Shown: in pieces, positions 1-9,668 of the stretch
Layout of the letters: each line of letters starts with the position of its first letter
Position numbering within the stretch: position 1 is the stretch's first letter
Assembly (NCBI GenBank): GCA_012295275.1
Contig: CM022674.1
Coordinates: 15,472,953 to 15,536,952 of the forward strand
Direction: 5' to 3'
Source of the DNA: Chrysomallon squamiferum
Lineage: Eukaryota > Mollusca > Gastropoda > Neomphalida > Peltospiridae
Length of the DNA: 64,000 nt
Notes under the pieces: generated by a model
The model's input: only the letters and a program-made list of their open reading frames with translations
Databases searched by the model: none
What the model was told of the DNA's origin: nothing
Translations under genes and position numbers: made by a program

Positions 1-51
1 ACGCCAAAACGTGAAGTATAGATTGCTTTTAATAGTTTGTTTCTTCGTTAG

Positions 52-120
<69 letters not shown>

Positions 121-699
121 TTTTACACTGTGGTTTTCCATCATCATTGTTTTTACTTTATAATTAGTACTGATTTATTATTATTTTTTATTACTTTTTA
201 AAAATACTTTTTGTGTTTGTTTATTTGTATTAAATAAATAAATAAATAAAAAGATTAAACCTATCAATAAACGTATCACATTAAAAAGCCGATATAAAAA
301 ATAAATCACATCGGTAAACAAATCAAACTTTAACTTTTTTATTTATTTTTTATTTCTTCCTTTATTTTAAATTTCCTTCTGCCATATTTCAGCAAAAGCA
401 GTAGCTTGCAGTAAATTAATTTAATATCTACCTCTGTAATAAAACCACAAACATTTAATTTTTAATGGATCTGTACGGAAGAAAACCTGGAACGCGGAAC
501 TAGCCGGTCTGTATATTTAACGACTGTAAAAACTAACTGTGTGGTTTTCTATAATCACTGGGTATTAACACGTTCGCCTGTTGTGACTCGTCATGAGGTT
601 AAACAAACAAAAAAAAAGTCTGAGAAGGTTCAAGCTGTGAACTGGGCGTGAGAAGTGAAACAGAAAATTGAAACAGACTGAAAAACGTCACTTGTGAAA

Positions 700-983
700 A
701 TGTTATTGCGTTTGATAATCTGTGGTGAGTTCATTTGTGTGTTTTAGTTCGGTGTTGTTTATTTTTATCTATTCATTTATTAATTAATTTCTTTATTTAT
801 TTATTTTTTTTTTTTTTTTTTTTAATGTTTTAGTATTTGTATTGTCTCAGCTTCAGAGATTTTGTCGCTAGCAAGTCGTCTCCCTTTGATTTTGACCCTA
901 ATCGTCTTCCGAATAACCAGAGACCGCAATTAATCGACGATATCGATATAAACAGCAACGATTATCGTAGAAGATTTAGATAA
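700..983 (+). CDS. Tentative two-exon small gene, left arm
   Basis: I do not recognise this gene. A short first exon could begin with the ATG at 700 (MLLRLIIC, signal-peptide-like) and end at a donor GTGAGT after 724. A second exon starts after CTCAG at 851 and stays open to the stop at 981-983. It encodes a polar peptide with PFDFDPNRLPNN near its start and a basic end, RRRFR. The phases of the two exons do not agree in the simple reading, so the first exon may be wrong. The right-arm copy has one T fewer near 868 (three T instead of four), which changes the frame of the second exon's beginning. The gene converges on the cysteine-rich gene at 1,464-2,154. Confidence 0.4.
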
Positions 984-1463
984 CACACTGCACTGTAATT
1001 ATTATTATTTTGTTGTTGAGTATGAATGTTTTGCATCAGATTCAGCAGTAATGTTTAAGTAAGAGAAAAGAAAATTCTATGTTCTGTTTTGACTAAAACC
1101 ATTTATTATGTGTATATGTGTGTGTGTTTCTTGTTTGTAACTGTTTTTCAGCTATATTATCTGCAAAATAAAAGAAAGAAAAACAAGAAAATAAATAAAT
1201 AAATCATCTTTTATACATATATATATGCATTCAGAGTTTTCAGAGTTTGAAATGCGATGACAAGAAATATAATATGTATGTAAACTTGGAAAGATAGCTG
1301 AAAATAATTCTACGTATACACATACACACACATGCACACATATATACTCGGACAACTATTTAAATGTATCACAACATAATAATATATCATTATTATAATG
1401 TTTTTAAAATGTAAATAAATGAAAAGTTTTGTATTCTGTGAGTATTCGTACCTATTGGTTAAC

Positions 1464-2154
1464 TTATTCACGTACAGGTCTCTGGGAACACCGAATGTTG
1501 ATAGTGGGAATGTTGAGTTGGCAGTTCTTGCAATAGGTCCGCGCCTGATTTGTTAGCCAGAAGTTGACGTCGCGTTGAAGTTGTTGACAGTCAATTCTGT
1601 TAATGAAGTTACAGCCGTTTGACACAAGCTGACAAATTCCCGACCACCTGAAAACAGTTTATAATTATATATAACTGAAAACGGTAACTCATCAGATAGA
1701 TAGACGGACAATGAATAATGACAAAGCAATCCAACGAAGACAAAGACACAGTAAGTTAGTAAGTAACAAAGTAAATACTATTTTACCCTGATTTGGAACT
1801 GGTCTCACTGTGCCTCTTGTCCAAGGTCTTCGTGTTGTACGGCGAGACCATGGCCACCTTGTCGTCTGTCTCGACCACGTCCTTCTTGTAGGCGACATGT
1901 GACTGGTCCAGTGTTGCCATGACGAAGTGGCTGTCTGCCATCTTTGTCTGAAGTGGGTCTCGTAAATCTGGGAATCTGCTGAAACTGGTTTCGGTTAGGG
2001 CGACGATTTCAGTTCGGGTTGTTGGTTCGCTGACTCCAGTTTGAACTGTTTTTTCGCCGATTCCAGTTTTGGTTGAAGCAATCCGTTCTTGAGATACTGG
2101 AAGATTCCACACATCTTCTGAAATTGTCGTCAAATAATGTGCCGTAAAAATGCG
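1464..2154 (-). CDS. Gene with cysteine-rich C-terminus, left arm (two 3' exons)
   Basis: I do not recognise the family. Two exons join cleanly in frame: 2,154-1,787 (acceptor TTTACAG, donor GGTAAAA) and 1,647-1,464 (acceptor TTTTCAG, stop TAA). The first exon encodes about 120 hydrophilic, Thr/Ser/Glu-rich residues with no cysteine. The second encodes about 61 residues with six cysteines (GICQL, NGCNF, IDCQQ, TYCKNCQL, IRCSQ), a spacing that looks like a compact disulphide-bonded secreted domain. The first exon or exons, where a signal peptide would lie, were not identified. Compared with the right-arm copy there is one synonymous change (CTC/CTG) and one Arg/Gly change close to the C-terminus, so both copies look under constraint. 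Confidence 0.62.
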
Positions 2155-3421
2155 CTGTAAAGATATAAAAATATGAAATTATTTACCGAAACCTAGTAGG
2201 TATACTTCGTCCATTTCTACAGGTATGCAGCAGTTAGAAAGTAGAAACAAATATAAAAATCGAAAACTAAACCAGCTGTAAAATTAATGTATAGAAAATT
2301 ATGTTGGACATTTGAAGCTAGGTGTCAGGGAAATTACAAGCCATTCATAGAGATCATTTAAAAATTAACACCTTTAACCGATATTTCAAGGAACGTAGCA
2401 AGAAGTAATCTGGTAGTGTAAACATGAAAGAAATGTCGTGTGGTCCTTGTCTTGATTTTCACTGAAAAATACGCCTTCATACATTCTTTATTTTACTTTG
2501 TGTATATATAAACAGCCAAATATTCACTTCTACTTCCTCGACAATTATTGCTATAACTACTACCACTACTATAACGTACTACTACTATTGTTACAACTGA
2601 TATTTATACTATAACCTCTGCTACGATTAACAGGCAGTATTTAGGAATGTGAAGCTACGTTTATGTAACTAGTGGTATGTCCACAACTTCCAGTAAGAAG
2701 ATTTACCTTGCTTATGACATTCACAGCAAATACATTTTAAAAAAAAGAAACAGATCGAAAGAAAAAAGACAATAAATAAAAAATAATAATAATAATAATA
2801 ATCATCATCATCATAATAATAATAATAAAAAACAATTAAAAAAACAGCAGCAACCCCACAAACGAAAGAGTTAACTATAACACATGAAGAAACGACAAAT
2901 ATATCACTCTTTCTTTGCACTAACGTAATATGATAATCATTTTATGTAATGGAGTGGGTGTTGGATTTTTAAAAAAAAATCAAAATTAAACAAAACCCAA
3001 TAAATTTTGCACGACACAAAAGCGAAATACACCAAACGGTCGGTTAAAGACCGCGAAAGACCGCGATGTACTGCGACTTTGCAAGGCCTCTCTAGGCCGC
3101 TTCTCCATAAAGGTCGTGTCATTTTCAGTCACCTCGGCTTTAAAATTCCAGCTTTACTCGCATAAAGGCTTTTCAAGCGAATGTTCTTCATATCTAGTCG
3201 TTCCTGTTGTCAAGCGAGACAAAATCTGTTAACTTAAACTGCTTATAATTTATCTAGTCCTTTATTATTATTATTATTATTATTATTACTACTCCTCCTA
3301 CTACTCCTACTACTACTACTCCTACTACACCAACTACTACTACTACTATTACTACTTCTACCATTACTACTACTACAACAGGAAGTACACTTAAAATAAA
3401 CCATGACCTTATTATATTGCG

Positions 3422-3475
<54 letters not shown>

Positions 3476-3945
3476 TAACAGATTTAATGTGCTCTTATAA
3501 AAAAAATACTTAAAGATTCTTTAAAAATCTCCAGATATTTATTTCTTTTAATCACTATTCATTTTTTAGTGATACCAAACTTTTTTTTTTCGGTGTTCAG
3601 ATAAACAGCAGATCATTAAAGTACAACCAATAGCGATAACAGACCTGCCCATTCGTTATCTTTATTTACGGACACGATATCAGTATTTCAGACAGAAAAA
3701 CAAATCATAACAACAACAGCAGTAATGAAAATAGCAGCAGCAAGAATAACGATAGCTACAACAGAAATAAATAAATAAAATTCAATGTAAAACAACAGTA
3801 TCAGTATTTTAAACTAATACGTGTATATATGTATATATCTGATATAATTGCCAGGTGCATTTTTTAAAGTATCATCTCTAAATAAACACATAGATAAATA
3901 AATCGAATGAAAGCTCTACAGCCATTTCATGTTAGTGTGCAAGCG
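2155..3945. other. Non-coding stretch with triplet microsatellites
   Basis: No gene is supported. The region holds ATT/ATC triplet runs near 2,785-2,830 and mixed ACT/CCT/AAT triplets at 3,264-3,470. A GC-richer patch at about 3,010-3,120 contains the palindromic GGCCTAGAGAGGCC but matches no RNA gene I know. The segment 3,670-3,860 (with ATATCAGTATTTCAGACAG followed by an AAC-rich run) recurs at about 18,640-18,770 and belongs to the tandem unit. Its mirror is 58,181-59,967. Confidence 0.6.
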
Positions 3946-4080
3946 CAAAATGCCATGGCCGGACGTTGCGTTCCGTTTGCCATGACTTCAAACCTAATGC
4001 ACAGTTTCCGGAAGAATGCGTAGCAATAACAGAGAATCAGTGTGGCCTATAAACGAAACTAGACACGTCCAACAGCTCAG
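3946..4080 (+). promoter_or_regulatory. Conserved 5' noncoding segment of the unit, copy 0
   Basis: This is one of at least six copies of a segment beginning near GCCATGGCCGGA, continuing through CGGAAGAATGCGTAGCAA, and ending CAACAGCTCAG before a GTAAGC donor. In the other units it lies 0.7-1.2 kb upstream of a PARP12-like reading frame, so I infer a 5' untranslated exon or promoter-proximal exon. Here it has no intact PARP gene after it; decarboxylase exons follow instead. Confidence 0.5.
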
Positions 4081-4397
4081 GTAAGCTGATTTTCTGGAAA
4101 TGTTATTATGCTGATTGATTCTGTTAACTATGATTATAACATTAAACGTGTTATTACTCATATTTATAAACAATAAGAACGTGACACTTTTGGTATTCTG
4201 CGATGGTTAATAACTAAGATTACCATTCTATGCCTGTGGTAAATGCCCGTTTGTAAATCACGGAAGTATGTTAGATGTTCTCTATCCTTACAAATACGAC
4301 TAGCAGCACAAGAGCAAATCATAAAAATATTTAAATATTCAGTAAAAAGTTTGCTTATAAGGCCATCATCGAAATTTCAAGAATTAATATTATTCAG

Positions 4398-5211
4398 CAT
4401 GTTCGTCTGGCGAAGCTGTTTGAAAGTCTGGTAGAAAAAAGATGATCGGTTTGAAATACTCAGAGAAGTTATGATGGGTCTCGTTTTGTTTCCTCCTTAA
4501 GGTCAGGATTAAATTATAATTAATGTTCGCTAGAATGAGATATTTATTTGTTTATTCATTTATTACCTGAAAGAAAATACAACATGTGTAATAATAATAA
4601 AAGCACTAATAAAATAATAATGGTAACAAATCAAAAAATAATAATAAATGATAATGAGGAAAAGAAATATAAGTCAGAAAAAAATATTTATAAATTATTT
4701 AAAATAATCTGCAATTAACCAAAATAATATTTCTTTTCAAGAGGCCCAACTCTTTAACTCAGAAGCTACTGCGCATGGTCAGAGATTCATGTACGCTATA
4801 CATGGCACGAACACTAATCAACGTACAGTTTGTTATTCGGTTCGCCATTTGCGCTGAAAGAGCCTGCGACAAAGATATCACCTATGCCTGGGACGTCATA
4901 TTAGAGATGACGTCAGAGCTATTGTTACACCAACGCGACAGCAACAGACAAGCTGAGAAGGAAGTTCTTGAAGAGAGTTTGAGTGATTCTGAAGACGAGG
5001 TTTTCCCCGAGTTCGATAATGAGATGACATTCGACAATCAGAGATGCAATCTACAAAGAGCACGGCTGCGGAGAAATCTGTTTTTGAAGATGGTCTCCGA
5101 TCCCAAATCGTATCAGCACCAGGTGTTCAAATCTCTCGATATTGATAACATGAGGATCAGAAGTCAGTCAATAGGTGAGAGGGATTCCTTTGTAGTAATG
5201 GCTGCTGTTCG
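4398..5211 (+). pseudogene. Decarboxylase (AADC/HDC-like) C-terminal exons, inverted extra copy
   Basis: Two exons encode the C-terminal domain of a group II PLP-dependent decarboxylase of the DOPA/histidine decarboxylase type. Exon b (4,398-4,501) reads HVRLAKLFESLVEK, matching the family pattern H-V-x-L-x-x-x-F-E-S-L-V. Exon c (4,742-5,211) encodes PNSLTQKLLRM and then FVIRFAICAER, the family's FVLRFAIC strand. It continues into an acidic extension (SLSDSEDEVFPEF) and ends at a GTAAGC donor. Exon b here carries an additional A near 4,434 that no other copy has, plus the frameshift near its 3' end shared by all copies. No PLP-lysine exon is present, so this is a fragment. It is the mirror partner of 5,681-6,407. 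Confidence 0.72.
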
Positions 5212-5429
5212 GTAAGCGTAGAATTTATTTACTATAAGTATTGAAATTAAAAAGGAAAATATAGATTTCAGACAGAAACTTATTTTATTTTTTAATCTGT
5301 ACCCTTTCATTTTCCTTTATTTTAATTTGTTCTATTTATTTACTGTAATTTGTATCTTTAAAAACAAGGAACTGTTTAATGTCTCGCTCAGGAAAAGAAA
5401 ATTTTTAATCCATAAGTATTAACAGCGTT

Positions 5430-5650
5430 TTAATATAATCTTAAAAGTTAGTGAGAGACACTGAATGTGACTAAACTTCTGATTAGCAGCAAGAGTTTTA
5501 TGTTCACCTTTCCATAGACAGAAAAGCACAAACCACAACCTTTTATAAACACACTGATTAGTATTAATGCAGTCATCCAGCGAAACAGAACTGAAACTTA
5601 CCTCATTTTTTTGGTTCATTTATTAAATATTGTTTTCTATAATTAATTAT
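5430..5650 (-). repeat. Recurrent element with ATG and GTAAGT donor, copy 1
   Basis: A segment of about 220 bases contains, on the minus strand, an ATG followed by AACCAAAAAAATGAG and a perfect GTAAGT donor (peptide MNQKNE, MNQKSE in other copies). It also holds a conserved downstream stretch encoding KRLWFVLFCLWK if read through. Copies lie at about 15,940-16,160, 30,290-30,520, 45,850-46,080 and 56,470-56,705, always next to a decarboxylase exon c. It may be a short 5' exon or just a conserved part of the duplicated unit; its role is unknown. Confidence 0.5.
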
Positions 5651-5680
5651 TTGAACATAGTTAATTAAAAATTACATATT

Positions 5681-7607
5681 CCGATTTGGGATCGGAGACC
5701 ATCTTCAAAAACAGATTTCTCCGCAGCCGTGCTCTTTGTAGATTGCATCTCTGATTGTCGAATGTCATCTCATTATCGAACTCGGGGAAAACCTCGTCTT
5801 CAGAATCACTCAAACTCTCTTCAAGAACTTCCTTCTCAGCTTGTCTGTTGCTGTCGCGTTGGTATAACAATAGCTCTGACGTCATCTCTAATATGACGTC
5901 CCAGGCATAGGTGATATCTTTGTCGCAGGCTCTTTCAGCGCAAATGGCGAACCGAATAACAAACTGTACGTTGATTAGTGTTCGTGCCATGTATAGCGTA
6001 CATGAATCTCTGACCATGCGCAGTAGCTTCTGAGTTAAAGAGTTGGGCCTCTTGAAAAGAAATATTATTTTGGTTAATTGCAGATTATTTTAAATAATTT
6101 ATAAATATTTTTTTCTGACTTATATTTCTTTTCCTCATTATCATTTATTATTATTTTTTGATTTGTTACCATTATTATTTTATTAGTGCTTTTATTATTA
6201 TTACACATGTTGTATTTTCTTTCAGGTAATAAATGAATAAACAAATAAATATCTCATTCTAGCGAACATTAATTATAATTTAATCCTGACCTTAAGGAGG
6301 AAACAAAACGAGACCCATCATAACTTCTCCGAGTATTTCAAACCGATCATCTTTTTCTACCAGACTTTCAAACAGCTTCGCCAGACGAACATGCTGAATA
6401 ATATTAATTTTAAAATATTTATTAAAATCGTGCGAAAATACATGTTTCAAGAAAGCAAAGAACCATTGCTAAGAAGGTAATCATTTTTTTCAAAGAAAAC
6501 ACATTGTCGGTGTCATACAATAATAATAATAATAATGATGATGATGATGATGATGATGATAATAATAATAATAATAAAATGAAAAAATCATATAGACAGT
6601 TAAGTCATTTACACAGAGTAAACGTAGACTCTCAGCCAAACACGGACACTGTGATGATTATTGCTGATATTGTGAAGATGATCAATGTGGGTCTTTAATT
6701 CATATTTTAAAGAAGACTTCACAAAAAAATAACACAGATAACAATACATACAAATAAAAGCAAATAACTAAAACAACCTTGTGTTACTTGTAACTATATA
6801 ATATACAGCACATTTACTTGTACATATTTAAATATTAATCGTATGTATTTGTCAATAATTACTTTATGATCTCTTATTGAAATGGATCCTATATTTCCCA
6901 TTTTATATAGTACTACATAATTTATAATAATAAACTTATGAAAAGTACAAAAAGGAAAAATAGCCAAGTGGTAAGAATTATTTTATTTAAACTCATCTGA
7001 GGCTTTACTAAAGATTTAAAGACAAATTTGATATGATTTACCCCATTTGTAAGTTAATTTGTTTTGTTAATGATAATTTTTGTTATTATTTTTATCATGA
7101 TTATCATCATTACTATTGTTAATGTTCTTGTTACTAACATTTATAAAGGCTATTCGTTTCATCAAGAACGAGAACTTTGCTTTTTCATCAAATCTGACTC
7201 TGAGACTTACCTCCCTTAAACGATGCTGAAGCCCTTTGACATCGAAGATTCAATAAAGTTGAGAAAAATATAAAGAAAAAAAATAGGCAAGCGGTATGAC
7301 CTGTTTATTAAAATAGTTTTATTTAAGATCAAAAGACAAATCTAATATAATATACCCGATTTATAACTTAATTTGTTTTATTAATCATAATTTTTGTTAT
7401 CATTGCTATTACTATTTCTATCATCATCACCATTATTTGTTAATGCTATTGTTACTAACAATGATACACTCCGTTGTTTCCTTTAAGAACGAGAACTTTG
7501 CTATTTCTCCAAATATGACTGTGAGACTTACCTCCCTCATACGACGCTGAAGCCCTTCAACGCCGTATATTCGTAAAACGAACCAAAGTTTCAAAAATCG
7601 AAACCGC
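5681..7607 (-). pseudogene. Decarboxylase (AADC/HDC-like) C-terminal fragment, left arm
   Basis: Three exons lie in order on the minus strand. Exon a (7,607-7,532, 76 nt) encodes [20 protein letters not shown], the hallmark K-L-W-F-V-x-R-x-Y-G-V-x-G-L-Q block of DOPA/histidine decarboxylases, ending at GAG|GTAAGT. Exon b (6,393-6,291) encodes HVRLAKLFESLVEK. Exon c (6,050 to about 5,681) is cut after DPKS by the inverted-duplication junction. A second partial exon a lies at about 7,246-7,211 (VKGLQHRLRE). Exon b is 103 nt and ends TTT CCT CCT TAA G. One base fewer would read on to the family's F-x-L-K and join exon c in phase, so a +1 frameshift is inferred. The catalytic N-terminal exons and PLP-lysine are absent. 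Confidence 0.78.
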
Positions 7608-7861
7608 CTGCTAAGGTATTTCCCAGTGCTCGCAAATGATCAAATTATTAATTAATTAATTTAGCAAGAATATTTCAGAAATGCTGATTGTTTTATTGTT
7701 CTATTGACCTTACTGCCCTGAAAAGATCAGGTACTATGTTCATATAAACAGTGAACGAATAACAAGAGTGGATGAAACGAAGAAGAAATAAATAAATCCA
7801 CACGACTCCATAACATTTTAAAATTAATTAAATGTCAGGCATATTATTTATTAATTAGTGT

Positions 7862-7878
7862 TGCTGTCGTTGTTGTTG

Positions 7879-7948
<70 letters not shown>

Positions 7949-8021
7949 CGTCATTACTTATACATCTATATATAGATAGAGAGACAGACAGAGAGACAGA
8001 GAGACATACAGATATATAGAA

Positions 8022-8054
<33 letters not shown>

Positions 8055-8317
8055 TATAGATAGATAGATTGTTTTACTGTTCATTCATTAGTGATGCGTA
8101 CTGATATTGTGTTTGGAGAAACAGCAAACAATTTAATTCAGCTGCGAGGACCTATATTTATTGATTTAATTTAAATCTGGAGCAAAAGCTAAGCCACGGA
8201 CATAATGAGTAATAAAAATAGCATGCCGTGTGTCTACATATCTGACCTTCTTTTGTTCAACTGATAACAGGCCTGTTTCTTCAATGTCTTCCTTACGTCA
8301 TTATATCAGAATTTCAG

Positions 8318-8393
<76 letters not shown>
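7862..8393. repeat. Microsatellite cluster: (TTA)n, GATA/GACA, (TG)n
   Basis: A TTA tract spans about 7,870-7,949, followed by GATA/GACA-type tetranucleotides at about 7,970-8,070 and a TG dinucleotide tract at about 8,323-8,392. The mirrored tracts at 53,733-54,255 differ in length. Reading frames across them are artefacts. Confidence 0.9.
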
Positions 8394-8394
<1 letters not shown>

Positions 8395-8525
8395 CTGCCA
8401 TGGCCGGAAGTTCGGACCCGTTTGTCATGATTTGGAACCGAACGCGCAGACACCGGAAGAATGCGTTGCAAAAACAAAGAATGGTTGTCAACAACAAATA
8501 TAAGTAGAAACTTCTAACAGATCAG
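8395..8525 (+). promoter_or_regulatory. Conserved 5' noncoding exon-like segment of PARP copy A
   Basis: This copy of the unit's 5' segment starts at GCCATGGCCGGAAG and ends CAGATCAG|GTGAAC, a plausible donor. The first plausible acceptor is the TTTTCAG at about 9,167, behind a poly-T tract (9,068-9,092), which would splice it to the exon holding the PARP reading frame. Its conservation in front of copies A, B and C, with a donor each time, supports a 5' untranslated exon; this is inference without transcript data. Confidence 0.5.
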
Positions 8526-9370
8526 GTGAACTGATTTTCTGAAGATATAAGTACGTCAGGACATTTATGTGTTTATTATGCGGACTGATCATATCACACG
8601 ATAAAATCATGGTAAGAATAATCTGAAATCTCATATATTGTTATTACTGTTGTTGTTGTTGTTGTTGTTTAACTCCTCTCTACCTGAAGGATCTGGCCGC
8701 ATATCGATCTCAGCAGGGGCATGGTGAAATCTGCCTACATTTATGTGAAACTTAATGCTGTTTAGAATGATTATATTGTTGTGCTTATTATTTTTCATCT
8801 TATATATATATACTTTGGTATCAATATGGATAGAGTACAGGAGACATGAGTACTGCTATCGTTATCGTGTTAAGTTGACCTGGCAGTACAGGTCCGAAGT
8901 CCATGTAAAGATAAACAATAAGAACGTAACGTGCAGTATTCTGTAAACTCTAATAAGTAGGACTGCTATCGCACGTCTGAGCTATTATTGTATTTTTTCT
9001 TTAGTTATTTATACACACTTTATTAATTTATTTTTTCTTTATTATTATTTTTTCTTTCTTTCTATTTTTTTTTTTTTTTTTTTTTTTTTTGTCTTTTTTA
9101 AGCACAAGGAATCTTATTAATTTTTAAATATCGATTGTATATTTTATATTCATAATTTTATTTTCAGTGGATTTAATCATGTAGAAGAAACAACTGTAAT
9201 GCTTAGCAGATAGAATTTTACAAACTGAACTCAAACTGACCTAAGTTTTTATAATTCACTGTTAAAGGTATTTTTTTGAAAACGAACCATATTTATATTT
9301 AATGATGAAAATGCCACAGCTGGTGAAGGTTTCAGAGAAAGTACTGATTGAATGTTAAATATTATTTCAG
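8526..9370 (+). other. Upstream region of PARP copy A
   Basis: This region contains a unit-conserved block at 8,640-8,960 (with GTTGACCTGGCAGTACAGG and AACAATAAGAACGT, recurring near 4,170, 21,790, 53,200 and at the very end of the window). A poly-T tract follows, then the likely acceptor at about 9,167. From 9,168 to 9,370 the sequence matches the 5' flank of copy B, where it contains protein-like pieces in shifted frames (NVIFND and TADEDLREITDS in B). In A these are broken by stops. Confidence 0.5.
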
Positions 9371-9668
9371 AACTATGTTTTATTTTGATGAATTTGATGA
9401 TACTAATGCCTTCGAAACAAGTTGATGACGTTACAAAAATGATTTTCCAGAACCTGACAAAGTGCGTAGATATTTAGAAGGACGTTCAGTGTCACAGACT
9501 ACACTATTTTCTACAACATCCAAAGAAGCAGATGAAGAGAAAATTTTGAAAACATTCGAATATACAAAAAGCAGGGAATGTCAAGCTGCTAGGTGTAGAG
9601 AAAATGATGGTTTATGTAGAGGTAGAGGAAAAATAGGTGATTCTAATAAAGCAACACAAGAAACAGAT

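Larger units (their letters stand above)
4384..6407. repeat. Small inverted duplication inside the left arm
   Basis: Bases 4,384-5,110 (plus) and 5,681-6,407 (minus) are near-identical reverse complements of about 727 bases with a spacer of about 570 bases. They hold exons b and c of the decarboxylase fragment. The homology stops abruptly inside exon c, after the codons for DPKS, at about 5,681, which marks the rearrangement junction. The same structure is mirrored at 55,721-57,745, so this event predates whatever produced the two large arms. Confidence 0.88.

Noticed and set aside
3010-3120. GC-richer patch considered as a tRNA or other small RNA gene
   Set aside because: I could not fold a cloverleaf or find A and B box promoter patterns; the only structure is a short GGCC palindrome.
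2669-3122. Minus-strand frames considered as a signal-peptide exon of the cysteine-rich gene
   Set aside because: One begins with GTG rather than ATG and runs through an ATT/ATC microsatellite; the other reads a GC-rich patch in arbitrary frame. Neither splices convincingly to 2,154.
7862-8084. Regular tetranucleotide and triplet repeats considered as a repeat-spacer array
   Set aside because: Units are 3-4 bases with no unique spacers, and the genome is animal; not a CRISPR array.
8230-8507. CV- and TH-repeat frames across the TG/CA tract
   Set aside because: Dinucleotide tracts are open in several frames on both strands; no other coding evidence.
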